Assembly (NCBI RefSeq): GCF_024753205.1
Contig: NZ_JANUGZ010000004.1
Location: forward strand, 1 to 64,000
Direction: 5' to 3'
Source: Massilia aurea
GTDB taxonomy: Bacteria > Pseudomonadota > Gammaproteobacteria > Burkholderiales > Burkholderiaceae_D
Length of the DNA: 64,000 nucleotides
In this document: one piece after another, positions 54,655 to 64,000 of the stretch
Position numbering within the stretch: the stretch's first letter is position 1
Layout: each line of letters starts with the position of its first letter
Program-made: the position numbers and the translations under genes
The notes under the pieces: model-generated
Told to the model about the DNA's origin: nothing
What the model saw: only the letters and a program-made list of their open reading frames with translations
Database searches by the model: none

Positions 54655-56688
54655 TCAGATATCAAGCGGATCGACTTCGAGCGACCACTTCACGCGGGCC
54701 TTCATGGCCCGCAGCGCTTCCATCCACTCGCGCAGGAACGCCTGCAGGGCCGGGCGCGAGCTGGACTCCACCAGCAGCTGGGCGCGGTCCATATTGTGCA
54801 CCCTCGTCATCGTCATCGGGATCGGGTCGTTGATCAAAATCCCGTCGTGCGCCAGGCAGTCGCGCGCACTTTCCAGAAACGCGATCGCGATCGGCAGCTC
54901 GCGCGCTTCGGCCCGCAGCAAGGCCTGGTACATGTACGGCGGCAGACCCGCTTCGCGCCGTTCGTCGAGCAACTGGCCGGCGAAACGCTCGTAGTCGTGG
55001 CGCATCACCGCGCCGTACAGCGGATGCTGCACATAACGCGTCTGCACCAGCACCTCGGACGGCGCCCCGGCGCGCCCCGCCCGCCCCGCCACCTGCATCA
55101 GCTGCGCGAACAGGCGCTCGCTGGCGCGGTAGTCCTGCGAAAACAGGGCCGTATCCGGGTTCAGGATGCCCACCAGCGTGAGCTTCTTGAAGTCGTGGCC
55201 CTTGGCGACCATCTGGGTGCCGATCAGGATATCGACCTCGCCCCGGTGCACGCTGTCGAACGCCGCCTGCGCGCTGCCCTTCAGGCGCGTGGAGTCGGCA
55301 TCGATGCGCAGGATGCGCGCCTCGGGGAACATCGCCCGCAAGCCCTCTTCGACGCGCTGCGTGCCCCGGCCCAACGGCTGGATATCGACGTTGCCGCAGG
55401 TGGGACACGAGCGCGGGATGCGCAGTTCCAGGCTGCAGTGGTGGCAGCGCAGCCGGTTCTCGGGCTTGTGCAGCACCATGAAGGCGGTGCAGCGCGTGCA
55501 ATCGCTGATCCAGCCGCAGGCGTCGCACGAAATCACGGGGGCGTAGCCGCGCCGGTTCAAAAACAGCAGCGATTGCTCGCCGCGCTCCAGGCGCAGACGC
55601 AGCGCAGCGACCATCTCGGCGGTCAGGCCATCGCGCCCGCGGTCGCGCTCCATGTCGATCAGGCGCACGCGCGGCAGCACCGCGTCCTGCACGGCGCGCT
55701 CGCGCAGGTCGAGCCGTTTATAACGTCCCGAGCGGGCGTGGTGCCACGATTCGAGCGATGGCGTGGCCGAGCCGAGCACGATCGGAATGCCCAGCTGGTG
55801 CGCGCGCCAGACGGCCAGGTCGCGCGCCGAATAGCGCAAGCCTTCCTGCTGCTTGTAGGACGGGTCGTGCTCTTCGTCGATCACGATCAGTTGCAGGTGC
55901 GGCAGCGACGCCAGCAGCGAAAGCCGCGTGCCGAGCACGATGCGCGCTTGCCCCAGGTGCGCGGCCAGCCAGTGCAGCATGCGCTCGCCCTCGGACAGGC
56001 TGCTGTGCAGCGTGGCGAGCATCATGCCCGGGAAGCGCGCCCGGATATTGCCTTCGAGCTGCGGCGTGAGGTTGATCTCGGGAACCATGATCAGGATCTG
56101 CGCCTGTGGGTCGCGCGCCAGCACCTGGGCGCAGGCTTGCAGATAGACCTCGGTCTTGCCGCTGCCAGTCACGCCCCATAACAGGAACGGTTTGAAACCG
56201 GTGGCGCCACCGATGGCGTCGGCTGCCTCCTGCTGGGCCGTGTTCAGCACGGGCATGCCCACTGCGGTCGCGTCCTGCCCGGCGTCGAGCTTTGCCAGTT
56301 TTTTCAGCGCGCGCCCCAGTGCCACTGTTTTGGGCACCCGCAGGTTCTTCGGCAGGCCGGGCAACGCGACTTCGCCGAGCGGGCGCTGGTAGTACTCGGC
56401 GGCGAACCGCGCCAGCGCCAGCCAGCGCCCGGACAGCGGGGCCAGCTCGCCCCGCACGGCCAGCGCATCCTTGAGTTTTTCGGGCGGCACATCGCTGGTG
56501 GACTTGACCGCGACGATCAGGGCCATCACCTCGCGCCGCGCAAACGACACCAGCGCCAGCTGGCCGGGCAGCGGTTCGTCACCCGGCTGGCAGGGCCAGC
56601 GGTAGTCGAAACTGCTGTTGAGCGGCGTATCGATCACGACTTCGAGGAAGCAGTGCGGTGTGACCGGTGCTTGGTTGCTGGTTGACAA
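54655..56688 (-). CDS. priA: Primosomal replication protein N' (PriA helicase)
   Basis: 677 aa. Restarts stalled forks by loading the primosome. The N-terminal DNA-binding domain is FLEVVIDTPLNSSFDYRWPC. The helicase core has Walker A LLWGVTGSGKTEVYLQACAQ and DEEH (VIDEEHDPSYKQQEG). The zinc cysteines lie in SCDACGWISDCTRC, RCHHC and CPTCGN. The late motifs are GTQMVAKGHDFKKLTLVGIL and QVAGRAGRAG. The start at 56688 gives a short MSTSNQAP leader, acceptable for the family. Upstream is the AT-rich gap shared with hemE. Confidence 0.96.
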   Translation of the reverse strand: MSTSNQAPVTPHCFLEVVIDTPLNSSFDYRWPCQPGDEPLPGQLALVSFARREVMALIVAVKSTSDVPPEKLKDALAVRGELAPLSGRWLALARFAAEYYQRPLGEVALPGLPKNLRVPKTVALGRALKKLAKLDAGQDATAVGMPVLNTAQQEAADAIGGATGFKPFLLWGVTGSGKTEVYLQACAQVLARDPQAQILIMVPEINLTPQLEGNIRARFPGMMLATLHSSLSEGERMLHWLAAHLGQARIVLGTRLSLLASLPHLQLIVIDEEHDPSYKQQEGLRYSARDLAVWRAHQLGIPIVLGSATPSLESWHHARSGRYKRLDLRERAVQDAVLPRVRLIDMERDRGRDGLTAEMVAALRLRLERGEQSLLFLNRRGYAPVISCDACGWISDCTRCTAFMVLHKPENRLRCHHCSLELRIPRSCPTCGNVDIQPLGRGTQRVEEGLRAMFPEARILRIDADSTRLKGSAQAAFDSVHRGEVDILIGTQMVAKGHDFKKLTLVGILNPDTALFSQDYRASERLFAQLMQVAGRAGRAGAPSEVLVQTRYVQHPLYGAVMRHDYERFAGQLLDERREAGLPPYMYQALLRAEARELPIAIAFLESARDCLAHDGILINDPIPMTMTRVHNMDRAQLLVESSSRPALQAFLREWMEALRAMKARVKWSLEVDPLDI

Positions 56689-57237
56689 TCTAGGCCCTGT
56701 GCAAATCTGTGGAGAACTTTGTGAATAGTCGGGGACTTGACCCCATCAAAGGTTTACGTTAGATCAAGTCCAGGACGATAATTCCTCAATTCAAGACAAT
56801 TTTAGTCTTTGTAATCAATGACTTGAAAAACCGGCCAAAAACCTGTTAACAACCTTGACCGCATTCGGCTGCTTGTGCATAACTCTGCAATTTTCCGTGG
56901 AAAACTCGCTGCGCTGCGTCATACAGTTAAGGCAATACATGAAGTTTCACGCTAAGTCCCGGTAAACCAAGTACTTTTCCCCACGCTGCCAGCGCCTGTT
57001 GATAACTTTGTGAACAAGGCCCCGAATCGCACTGAATTCTCTTGAACAACGTTCATCGGAAAACCAGCCAGATCGCATAACAGCAGAATAAAATACTTAT
57101 GAATCATTGGCTTAGGTGAAAACACGAAAAGCCGAGATGTCCACAGGTCGCTTTACAGGATTTGCGGAAGTTGTGAACAAGTGATGGTGTCGGCTTGCAA
57201 TCGTGCTTTCGCGAAACGAGTGCAAGCCGTGACGGGA
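56689..57237. other. AT-rich gap with DnaA-box-like words between priA and hemE
   Basis: About 550 bp, much AT-richer than its flanks, without a supportable gene. TGTGCATAA (56874-56882) is a perfect reverse match to TTATNCACA. Near matches include TGTGGAGAA (56708), TGTGAATAG (56720), TGTTGATAA (56998) and TGTGAACAA. It could be a replication-linked DnaA-binding locus or just a promoter region for priA. Confidence 0.4.
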
Positions 57238-58320
57238 TTACTGGGCGCGCTGCTTGCGGCTGAAGCTGTGCACCGCTTCGACCATCGCGGTGACCGATTC
57301 CGGCGGGGTAAATTGCGAGATGCCATGGCCCAGATTGAACACGTGGCCGTGGCCGTTCGATGGCGTGCCATAGGCCGTCAGCGAGCGCTCGACTTCCGCT
57401 GCGATCTGCTCCGGCGCGGCAAACAGGATCGCCGGGTCGAGGTTGCCCTGCAGCGCCACACGGTCACCGACCAGCGCGCGGGCAGTGCCCAGATTCACGG
57501 TCCAGTCCAGCCCCAGCGCATCGGCGCCGATGTCCGCCATCTGGTCAAGCCAGATGCCGCCGCCCTTGGTGAACACGACTGCCGGGATGCGCACGCCGTC
57601 TTTTTCGCGCTGCAGGCCGGCCAGGATTTGTTGCATGTAGTGCAGCGAGAAGGTCTGGTAGGCGCCATCGGCCAGCGCCCCGCCCCACGAATCGAAGATC
57701 ATCACGGCTTGCGCGCCGGCGTCGATCTGCGCGTTCAGGTAGGCGGTGACGGCCTTGGCATTGATGTCGAGGATGCGGTGCATCAGGTCCGGCCGGCTGT
57801 ACAGCATCTTTTTGACGGTGTGGAACTCGCGCGAGCCGGCGCCTTCAACCATATAGCAGGCCAGCGTCCATGGGCTGCCCGAGAAACCGATCAGCGGCAC
57901 GCGGCCATTGATGGCGCCGCGGATTTGCGTGACGGCCTTGAACACGTAATCGAGCGAGGCCATGTCGGGCACTTCCAGCGCGTGGACTTGCTCTTCGGTG
58001 CGCAGCGGACGCTCGAACTTCGGGCCCTCGCCATCGGCGAAATACAGGCCCAGGCCCATCGCGTCAGGAACGGTCAGGATGTCCGAGAACAGGATCGACG
58101 CGTCCAGCGGGAAGCGGTCGAGGGGCTGGAGCGTGACTTCGGTGGCGTAATCGGGATTTTTTGCCAGGCCCAGGAACGAGCCGGCGCGCGCGCGGGTGGC
58201 GCGGTATTCCGGCAGATAGCGGCCCGCCTGGCGCATCAGCCAGACCGGGGTGTAGTCGGTCGGCTGGCGCAGCAGCGCACGCAGGAAGGTGTCGTTCTGG
58301 AGCGGGGCAAATTGTGGCAT
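57238..58320 (-). CDS. hemE: Uroporphyrinogen decarboxylase
   Basis: 360 aa from ATG 58320 ([20 protein letters not shown]). Removes four carboxyl groups from uroporphyrinogen III in heme synthesis; cytosolic. Seen: the conserved anion-binding segment [20 protein letters not shown], the catalytic Asp region [19 protein letters not shown], the block [20 protein letters not shown] and the C-terminal [14 protein letters not shown]. In-frame ATGs at 58329 and 58374 are possible but not typical. Confidence 0.96.
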   Translation of the reverse strand: MPQFAPLQNDTFLRALLRQPTDYTPVWLMRQAGRYLPEYRATRARAGSFLGLAKNPDYATEVTLQPLDRFPLDASILFSDILTVPDAMGLGLYFADGEGPKFERPLRTEEQVHALEVPDMASLDYVFKAVTQIRGAINGRVPLIGFSGSPWTLACYMVEGAGSREFHTVKKMLYSRPDLMHRILDINAKAVTAYLNAQIDAGAQAVMIFDSWGGALADGAYQTFSLHYMQQILAGLQREKDGVRIPAVVFTKGGGIWLDQMADIGADALGLDWTVNLGTARALVGDRVALQGNLDPAILFAAPEQIAAEVERSLTAYGTPSNGHGHVFNLGHGISQFTPPESVTAMVEAVHSFSRKQRAQ

Positions 58321-58409
58321 GGGAGGCATCGGTTTGATAGGCAGACGCCTATTATCGCATTCTTGGGGGCGCACTATAATGCTCGTCCACCCTTCGAAAA
58401 AGCCCCACT

Positions 58410-60350
58410 ATGACCGTTGCCACCAGCAAACAAGCCACGCCATGCGGCGCCTGGACTTCCCCGATCACTGCTGCCGTCGTTGCTGCCGGCGCCGTGCCAC
58501 TGGCGCAGCCGATGCCCGACGGCGCCGCCATCGGCTGGCTCGAGGGGCGCACCAGCGAAGGCGGGCGCATGACGCTGATGGTGCACGACGCCGACGGCAC
58601 GCGCGAACTGACGCCGGCGCCGTTCAATGTGCGCAGCCGCGTGCATGAATACGGTGGCGGCGCGTACCTGCTGAGCAGCGGCGGCGCGTGGTTTTCGCAC
58701 CATGCGGACAACCGCCTGTACCGGGTCGAGAACGATGGCCAGCCGGTCGCCGTCACGGCCGCCGACACCGGCCACCGCTTTGCCGACTTCGTGCTCGACG
58801 CCGGGCGACGTCGCCTGGTGGGGGTGCGCGAAGACCATTCGCTGGGCGCGACCTACCCGGTCAACACGCTGTGCGCGGTGGGCTTTGACGGCGCCGAGAC
58901 GGTACTGGTCGAAGGCAGCGACTTCTATGCCGCGCCGCGCCTGTCGCCCGATGGCCGCCAGCTGGCCTGGCTGTGCTGGGAGCTGCCGCACATGCCGTGG
59001 GAAGGCACCGCACTGTGGCTGGGCGACGTGGCCGCCGACGGCACCATCGTCAACCGGCGCCTGATCGCCGGCGGGGCGGATGAAGCGATCTGCCAGCCCG
59101 AATGGTCGCCGGGCGGCGTGCTGCACTTCGTGTCCGATCGCAGCGGCTGGTGGAATCTGTACCGTTACGCCGCTGACGCTGTCGACGCCCTGTGCGAACG
59201 CGCGGCCGAATTCGGCGTCCCGCAGTGGAACTTCGGCGGTTCGCAGTACGCTTTCCGCTCGGAAGAACAGATCGTGTGCGCGTATATCGAGGCGGGCGTG
59301 AGCCACCTGGGCATCGTCTCCACCCACGACGGCAGCTTGACGCCGCTGGACACGCCCTACGAAGACATCCGCGACGTGAAAATCAGCGGCGACATCGTCA
59401 CGCTGCTGGGCGGCGCGCCGACCATCGCGCCCGAACTGGCACGCATCGACCTGGCCGGCGCGCCGCTTGAAGTGCTGGCGCACTCGATCCCGCAACTGCC
59501 GGCCACGTCGTACCTTGCCGTGCCGCTGGCGATCAGCTATCCAAGCGCCAACGGCCGCACCGCGTACGCGTTCTACTATGCACCGGCCAATCCGGATTAC
59601 GCGCCGCTGCCTGACGAGCTGCCACCGCTGATCGTGATCGGCCATGGCGGCCCGACCAGCATGGCGACCAGCACACTGAAGCTCTCCACCCAATACTGGA
59701 CCAGCCGCGGTTTCGCGGTGCTGGACGTGAACTACGGCGGCAGCACGGGCTTCGGGCGCGAGTATCGCAACCTGCTCCAGCACCAGTGGGGCGTGGTCGA
59801 TGTCGAGGATTGCGTGGCCGGTGCGCGCCACCTGGCGGCCATCGGGGCGGTCGACCCGGAACGCCTGCTGATTCGCGGCAGCAGCGCCGGCGGCCTGACG
59901 GTGCTGTCGGCACTGGCCTTCCATGACGTGTTCAAGGCCGGCGCCAGCTATTACGGCGTGTCCGACCTGGCCGGGCTGGATGCAGATTCGCACAAGTTCG
60001 AGTCGCGCTACAACGCCTACCTGACCGCGCCGCCCGAGCGCGCACAGGCCGTGTACCGCGAACGCTCGCCGATCCACCACAGCGACAAGTTGCGCAGCCC
60101 GATGATCTTCTTCCAGGGTCTGGACGACAAGGTCGTGCCGCCGCAGCAGTCCGAAAGCATGGTCGACGCGCTGCGCGCGCAAAAGCTGCCGGTGGCCTAC
60201 CTGACGCTCGAAGGCGAAGGCCATGGCTTCCGCAAGGCCGACAGCGTGGTGCGCACGCTCGAAGCCGAGCTGTATTTCTACCTGCGCGTGTTCGGCATTG
60301 CCGTGCCGGCCGACCTGCCCGCGATCGAGATCGAGAATCTCGACGCATGA
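58410..60350 (+). CDS. S9 prolyl-oligopeptidase-family peptidase
   Basis: 646 aa, no signal peptide. An N-terminal beta-propeller-like half (WLEGRTSEGGRMTLMVHDAD; RVHEYGGGAYLLSSGGAWFS; LSPDGRQLAWLCWELPHMPW) is followed by an alpha/beta hydrolase domain. The nucleophile Ser is in LLIRGSSAGGLTVLSALAF (about residues 488-506), the Asp in FFQGLDDKVVPPQQ and the His in GEGHGFRK. This is the dipeptidyl/acylaminoacyl-peptidase type. A TATAAT (58375-58380) lies 30 bp ahead. Its stop overlaps the start of the next gene (ATGA). Confidence 0.93.
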   Translation: MTVATSKQATPCGAWTSPITAAVVAAGAVPLAQPMPDGAAIGWLEGRTSEGGRMTLMVHDADGTRELTPAPFNVRSRVHEYGGGAYLLSSGGAWFSHHADNRLYRVENDGQPVAVTAADTGHRFADFVLDAGRRRLVGVREDHSLGATYPVNTLCAVGFDGAETVLVEGSDFYAAPRLSPDGRQLAWLCWELPHMPWEGTALWLGDVAADGTIVNRRLIAGGADEAICQPEWSPGGVLHFVSDRSGWWNLYRYAADAVDALCERAAEFGVPQWNFGGSQYAFRSEEQIVCAYIEAGVSHLGIVSTHDGSLTPLDTPYEDIRDVKISGDIVTLLGGAPTIAPELARIDLAGAPLEVLAHSIPQLPATSYLAVPLAISYPSANGRTAYAFYYAPANPDYAPLPDELPPLIVIGHGGPTSMATSTLKLSTQYWTSRGFAVLDVNYGGSTGFGREYRNLLQHQWGVVDVEDCVAGARHLAAIGAVDPERLLIRGSSAGGLTVLSALAFHDVFKAGASYYGVSDLAGLDADSHKFESRYNAYLTAPPERAQAVYRERSPIHHSDKLRSPMIFFQGLDDKVVPPQQSESMVDALRAQKLPVAYLTLEGEGHGFRKADSVVRTLEAELYFYLRVFGIAVPADLPAIEIENLDA

Positions 60351-63300
60351 AGGGTGGCCCACTGCCAGGCGACGTGCGGGCGCAACTCGCGGCCTGCAGC
60401 GCCGAAGAACACGCGATCCTGACGCTGCTGGCGATCGCCGGCGAGCCGATGGGCCGCCAGCGCATCCTCGAGCACATGCGGGCGCTCAATGCCCCGCTGC
60501 CGGCCGCGCAATGGGCCGATGAACTGGCGCGCCTGAAGGCCGAAGGTCTGCTGGTCGACGCCAACGAACGCGGGCTGGCGCTGGCCCCGGCGGCCAGCTG
60601 GCCCGTGCTCGACTTTGCCCTCGACAGCGGCCTGTTCGACGTTGTCGCGGGCGCGTATGGCGCGGTGTCGACCGTGCGCCGCGACTGGCAGGGCCACCTG
60701 ATGCTGCGCAGCTACCGCCAGGGCCTGGCCCTGCTGCGCATCGCGCTGCTGACGCGACAAGACATCGACGTCGTCACGCCGCTGCTCGACGCCTGCCTGG
60801 CCTGCCATGAAGCGAGCTACCTGCATCCGCTGGTCGACGTCTGCGCGCGTCCGTTCACGCCGGCGCTGATCGAGCGCATCCACCCGCGCCTGCTTGAGAC
60901 CGTGCTGCACGTTCTGGTCGTGCATGTGCGCAGCGAGCCGGCGCTGGCCCCGGCGGTACGCGCCTGCGCCGAGGGCTACATCACGCGCAGCAGCCCGGAA
61001 AGCCTGCTGCGCCGCGCGCTGGGCGAGCATTACATCCTGTGCGGGCGCCTGGACGATGCGCTTGACCTGGTGGCCGACATGACCGATTCACCGGGTCTGT
61101 TCCTGCGCAGTGTCGTACAGCTGCTGCGCGACGACGTGGACGGCGGCCTGGCGGGCGTCGAAGCAGCGCTCAAGCAGCTGCGGCGCGAGACCGGCAAGCG
61201 CAAGGCCACCTTCGGCGGCCATTGCGCGCACATTGCGGTGGCCGCCCTGCTGCGCAGCACCGAACCGGCGCACCGCAAGCTGGCCGACGCCTGGCTCGAG
61301 ATCGAAACACGCGCCGTGCAGCGGCCCGACAATGCAGTCTGGTTCCAGCTCGGCATGCTGCACGAAATCCGGCGCGGCACCGTCGATGCCGGCCTGTTTG
61401 CCACCCGCAGCTGGGAACTGTCGCTGGAGCCGACCGTGTTCCGCGCGCTGATCCACTACTGGCTGGCGCTGCCCGCGTTGAACAGCCAGCGTGCGCGCCT
61501 GGAAGACATGCTGGCGCAATCCGAGCTGGCCGGGTTCGACCTGTGGTCGGCGCAGCTGGCCGGCGTGCTGGCGCAGATGGGCCAAGCGGGTTATCTGATT
61601 CACGAGGCGCGCGCGGGCGAGCTGCGCCAGCGCCACCGCTTGCCCGACATGGCGCTCTGGTTCACGCGCGAAGAGCCGTGGGAGCGCCAGCTCAATGCGC
61701 TGATCAACCTGCAGCCTGCTCTCACGGTGGAGCAGGTCAAGGAATCGCGCCTGGTCTGGCTGATCCGCCATGACCCGCACCTGGGCGTGCAGGAAATCGA
61801 ACCGCGCGAGCAGAAGCGCGATGCGCAAGGCGCCTGGAGCCGTGGCCGCGCGCTGGGCCTGAAGCGCCTGGCCGAAGAAGGCGCGCAGCTCGAGTTCCTC
61901 ACCGCGCAGGACCTGCAGGCGATCAATGCGATTGCCGGGCGCCGCTACTACGCCGGCAGCGGCATCCGCTTCGAGCTCGAAGTGCACAAGGCACTGGCGG
62001 CGCTGGTCGGCCATCCGCTGCTGTTCTGGATGGCCTCCCCCGGCACGCGCGTCGAGCTGCTGCCGGGCGAACCGGAACTGCTGGTGAAAAAACAGGGCGA
62101 CAAGGTGTCGATCGCGCTGCACCCGCCGATCGACAACGAGGATGGCGACGTGGTCATCACGCTCGAGACGCCCACGCGCCTGCGCCTGGTGCGCATCAAC
62201 GACGAACACCGCCGCATCGCCGCCATCGTCGGCGCCGGGCTGGACGTGCCGCTGTCGGCCGAGCGGCGCGTGCTGCGCGCCATCGGCGCGGTGGCCTCCA
62301 GCGTCACCGTGCAGTCGGACATCGGCGCGAGCAGCGCCGACATTGAGACCGTGCCGGCCGACGCGCGCATGCACATTCACCTGCGACCCTACCAGCAAGG
62401 TTTGCGCATGCAGTTGCTGGTGCGCCCGCTGCCCGGCGGCGCCTATTACGGCCCGGGCGAAGGCGCGGCCAGCGTGATCGCCGATGTCGACGGCATCCGC
62501 ACCGAAGCGCAGCGCGACATGAATGCCGAGCGCGAGGCCGAACGTCAGCTCGTCGGCGCCTGCCTCGTGCTGGAACAGGGCGAGCAGGAACACGGCGAAT
62601 GGCTGCTGGGGCAACCGATGCTGGCACTCGAACTGGTCGAAGAACTCAGGGCACTGGACCCGGCCTCGATCGTCGTGGCCTGGCCCGAGGGCGAATCGTT
62701 CCGCGTCACCAAAAAAGCGACCTCCAAATCGGTGCGGGTGCAGATCCGGCGCGAGCGCGACTGGTTTGCTGCCAGCGGCGATATCGTCATCGACGAAGGC
62801 CGCGTGATGAGCCTGCGCACGCTGCTGGAAAAGCTGCGCGAGAGCGGCAGCCGGTTTGTCGCGCTGGGCGAGAACGATTACCTGGCCCTGTCCGACGAAC
62901 TGCACCGGCGCCTGATGGAGCTGGGCGCGTATGGCGAACTGCATGGCGACGGCATCCGCACCCACGCGCTGGCCAGCTTTGCGCTGGGTGAACTGGCGGG
63001 CGAAGCCGGCAGCGTCGACGGGGACAAGGCCTGGCAGGCGCACCTGGTGCGCATGGCCGACAGCGCCGCCTTCACGCCCACGCTGCCGTCGACGCTGCAG
63101 GCCGAGTTGCGCGACTATCAGCTCGACGGCTTCGAGTGGCTGGCGCGCCTGGCCCACTGGGGCGTGGGCGCCTGTCTGGCCGACGATATGGGCCTGGGTA
63201 AAACGCTGCAGGCGCTGGCGCTACTGCTTACGCGCGCCAAGGACGGCCCGGCGCTGGTGGTCGCGCCGACGACCGTGTGCCTGAACTGGATCGACGAGGC

Positions 63301-64000
63301 GGCGCGCTTTGCGCCGACGCTGAACCTGAAACTGTTCGGGCCGGGCGAGCGCGCCGCGACCGTGGACGACGCCGGGCCATTCGACGTCGTCATCGTGAGC
63401 TACGGCCTGCTGCAGCAGGAGGCGGCGCGCTTCAAGGGCCGCCGCTGGCACAGCATCGTGCTGGACGAAGCGCAGGCGATCAAGAACATGCACACCAAGC
63501 GCTCGCAGGCCGTGATGGCGCTGCAGGGCGACTTCCGGATGGCGGCCACTGGCACGCCGCTGGAAAACCACCTGGGCGAATTGTGGAACCTGTTCCGCTT
63601 CATCAATCCGGGTTTATTGGGCAGCGCCGAGCAGTTCCAGCTGCGCTTTGCCGGCCCGATCGAGAAAGCCCAGTCCGAGAAAGTGAAGGACCGGCGGGCC
63701 GAAGTCGCCGCCCGCGCGCGCCTGCGGCGCCTGACCGCGCCGTTCATCCTGCGCCGCACGAAGGCGCAGGTGCTGGCCGAACTGCCGCCGCGCACCGAGA
63801 TCGTCATCCCGGTCGAACTGAGCGCCGAGGAAAGCGCGCTGTACGAATCGCTGCGGCGCCAGGCGCTCGACAAGCTGGCTGCACTCGAAGCGCCCGAAGG
63901 CCAGAAGTCGATCGAGATCCTGGCCGAGATGATGCGGCTGCGCCGCGCCTGCTGCAATCCCGAGCTGGTGGCGCCCGGCGCCGGCATCATCAGCAGCAAG
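60347..64000 (+). CDS. SNF2-family DNA-dependent ATPase/helicase, 3' part beyond window
   Basis: An open frame from ATG 60347 (MKGGPLPGDVRAQLAACSAE) runs 1218 codons to the right edge. About 900 residues of helical N-terminal region with an apparent winged-helix start (MGRQRILEHMRALNAPLPAA) precede the SWI2/SNF2 core. Core motifs: LRDYQLDGFEWLARLAHWGV, Walker A CLADDMGLGKTLQALALLL (near residue 945), VVAPTTVCLNWIDEA, Walker B IVLDEAQAIKNMHTKRS, MAATGTPLENHLGELWNLF and FILRRTKAQVLAELPPRTE. The C-terminal helicase lobe is outside. It overlaps the S9 peptidase stop by 4 bp, so the two are coupled. Likely a chromatin- or transcription-complex remodeller of the RapA/HepA-like class; role unknown. 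Confidence 0.92.
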   Translation, partial: MKGGPLPGDVRAQLAACSAEEHAILTLLAIAGEPMGRQRILEHMRALNAPLPAAQWADELARLKAEGLLVDANERGLALAPAASWPVLDFALDSGLFDVVAGAYGAVSTVRRDWQGHLMLRSYRQGLALLRIALLTRQDIDVVTPLLDACLACHEASYLHPLVDVCARPFTPALIERIHPRLLETVLHVLVVHVRSEPALAPAVRACAEGYITRSSPESLLRRALGEHYILCGRLDDALDLVADMTDSPGLFLRSVVQLLRDDVDGGLAGVEAALKQLRRETGKRKATFGGHCAHIAVAALLRSTEPAHRKLADAWLEIETRAVQRPDNAVWFQLGMLHEIRRGTVDAGLFATRSWELSLEPTVFRALIHYWLALPALNSQRARLEDMLAQSELAGFDLWSAQLAGVLAQMGQAGYLIHEARAGELRQRHRLPDMALWFTREEPWERQLNALINLQPALTVEQVKESRLVWLIRHDPHLGVQEIEPREQKRDAQGAWSRGRALGLKRLAEEGAQLEFLTAQDLQAINAIAGRRYYAGSGIRFELEVHKALAALVGHPLLFWMASPGTRVELLPGEPELLVKKQGDKVSIALHPPIDNEDGDVVITLETPTRLRLVRINDEHRRIAAIVGAGLDVPLSAERRVLRAIGAVASSVTVQSDIGASSADIETVPADARMHIHLRPYQQGLRMQLLVRPLPGGAYYGPGEGAASVIADVDGIRTEAQRDMNAEREAERQLVGACLVLEQGEQEHGEWLLGQPMLALELVEELRALDPASIVVAWPEGESFRVTKKATSKSVRVQIRRERDWFAASGDIVIDEGRVMSLRTLLEKLRESGSRFVALGENDYLALSDELHRRLMELGAYGELHGDGIRTHALASFALGELAGEAGSVDGDKAWQAHLVRMADSAAFTPTLPSTLQAELRDYQLDGFEWLARLAHWGVGACLADDMGLGKTLQALALLLTRAKDGPALVVAPTTVCLNWIDEAARFAPTLNLKLFGPGERAATVDDAGPFDVVIVSYGLLQQEAARFKGRRWHSIVLDEAQAIKNMHTKRSQAVMALQGDFRMAATGTPLENHLGELWNLFRFINPGLLGSAEQFQLRFAGPIEKAQSEKVKDRRAEVAARARLRRLTAPFILRRTKAQVLAELPPRTEIVIPVELSAEESALYESLRRQALDKLAALEAPEGQKSIEILAEMMRLRRACCNPELVAPGAGIISSK

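Overview
The window looks like a chromosome segment of a high-GC betaproteobacterium of the Oxalobacteraceae, close to Massilia. The basis is the gene set and order (ssb/uvrA, GTP-type pckG, priA next to hemE, tandem secreted proteases) and GC-rich codon use. This is inferred from protein resemblance; no database search was possible.

Positions 1 to about 15,990 are a genomic island that ends just behind the ssb stop codon and continues off the left edge. Its passenger part is a copper-response locus: the start of a small exported protein (1-256), a secreted cysteine-pair repeat protein (486-1517), a 22-codon ORF, and the copA-cueR operon (2162-4986). Three promoters with 19-bp spacers of the CueR type face the exported protein, the 22-codon ORF and copA. 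A middle part holds a putative regulatory or toxin-antitoxin-like group (5603-7152) and a nearly empty stretch (7153-8012). The mobility part is one tight leftward operon (8013-15919): three tyrosine-recombinase-fold proteins (405, 512, 675 aa), two small coiled-coil proteins and a RecD-like helicase. The middle recombinase lacks the HxxR histidine. The layout recalls Tn554-like transposons and the intA-tfp-intB-srap core described for strand-biased circularizing integrative elements.

From ssb (16,050) to the right edge the DNA is core-like and GC-rich. DNA repair and replication genes recur: ssb, uvrA, rdgC, dinB, rep, priA and a SNF2-type protein, with a clear LexA box at dinB and a weaker one at uvrA. 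Metabolic genes are pckG, a 2-hydroxyacid dehydrogenase, a short asparaginase-domain protein, a secreted acetamidase/formamidase, a GMC oxidoreductase, a dihydrolipoyl-dehydrogenase-like flavoprotein and hemE. Exported peptide degradation stands out: two tandem subtilisins, three tandem M3 metallopeptidases and an S9 peptidase, with a TonB-dependent receptor beside the subtilisins. tRNA-Val(UAC) and tRNA-Asp(GUC) lie at 35.7-35.9 kb.

Several gaps carry structured repeats: a duplicated terminator block and palindromic REP-like units between uvrA and pckG, the same REP unit head-to-head at 41.9 kb, another inverted pair at 23.6 kb, and an AT-rich gap with DnaA-box-like words between priA and hemE. 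Two genes run off the window: 1-256 (leftward) and 60347-64000 (rightward).
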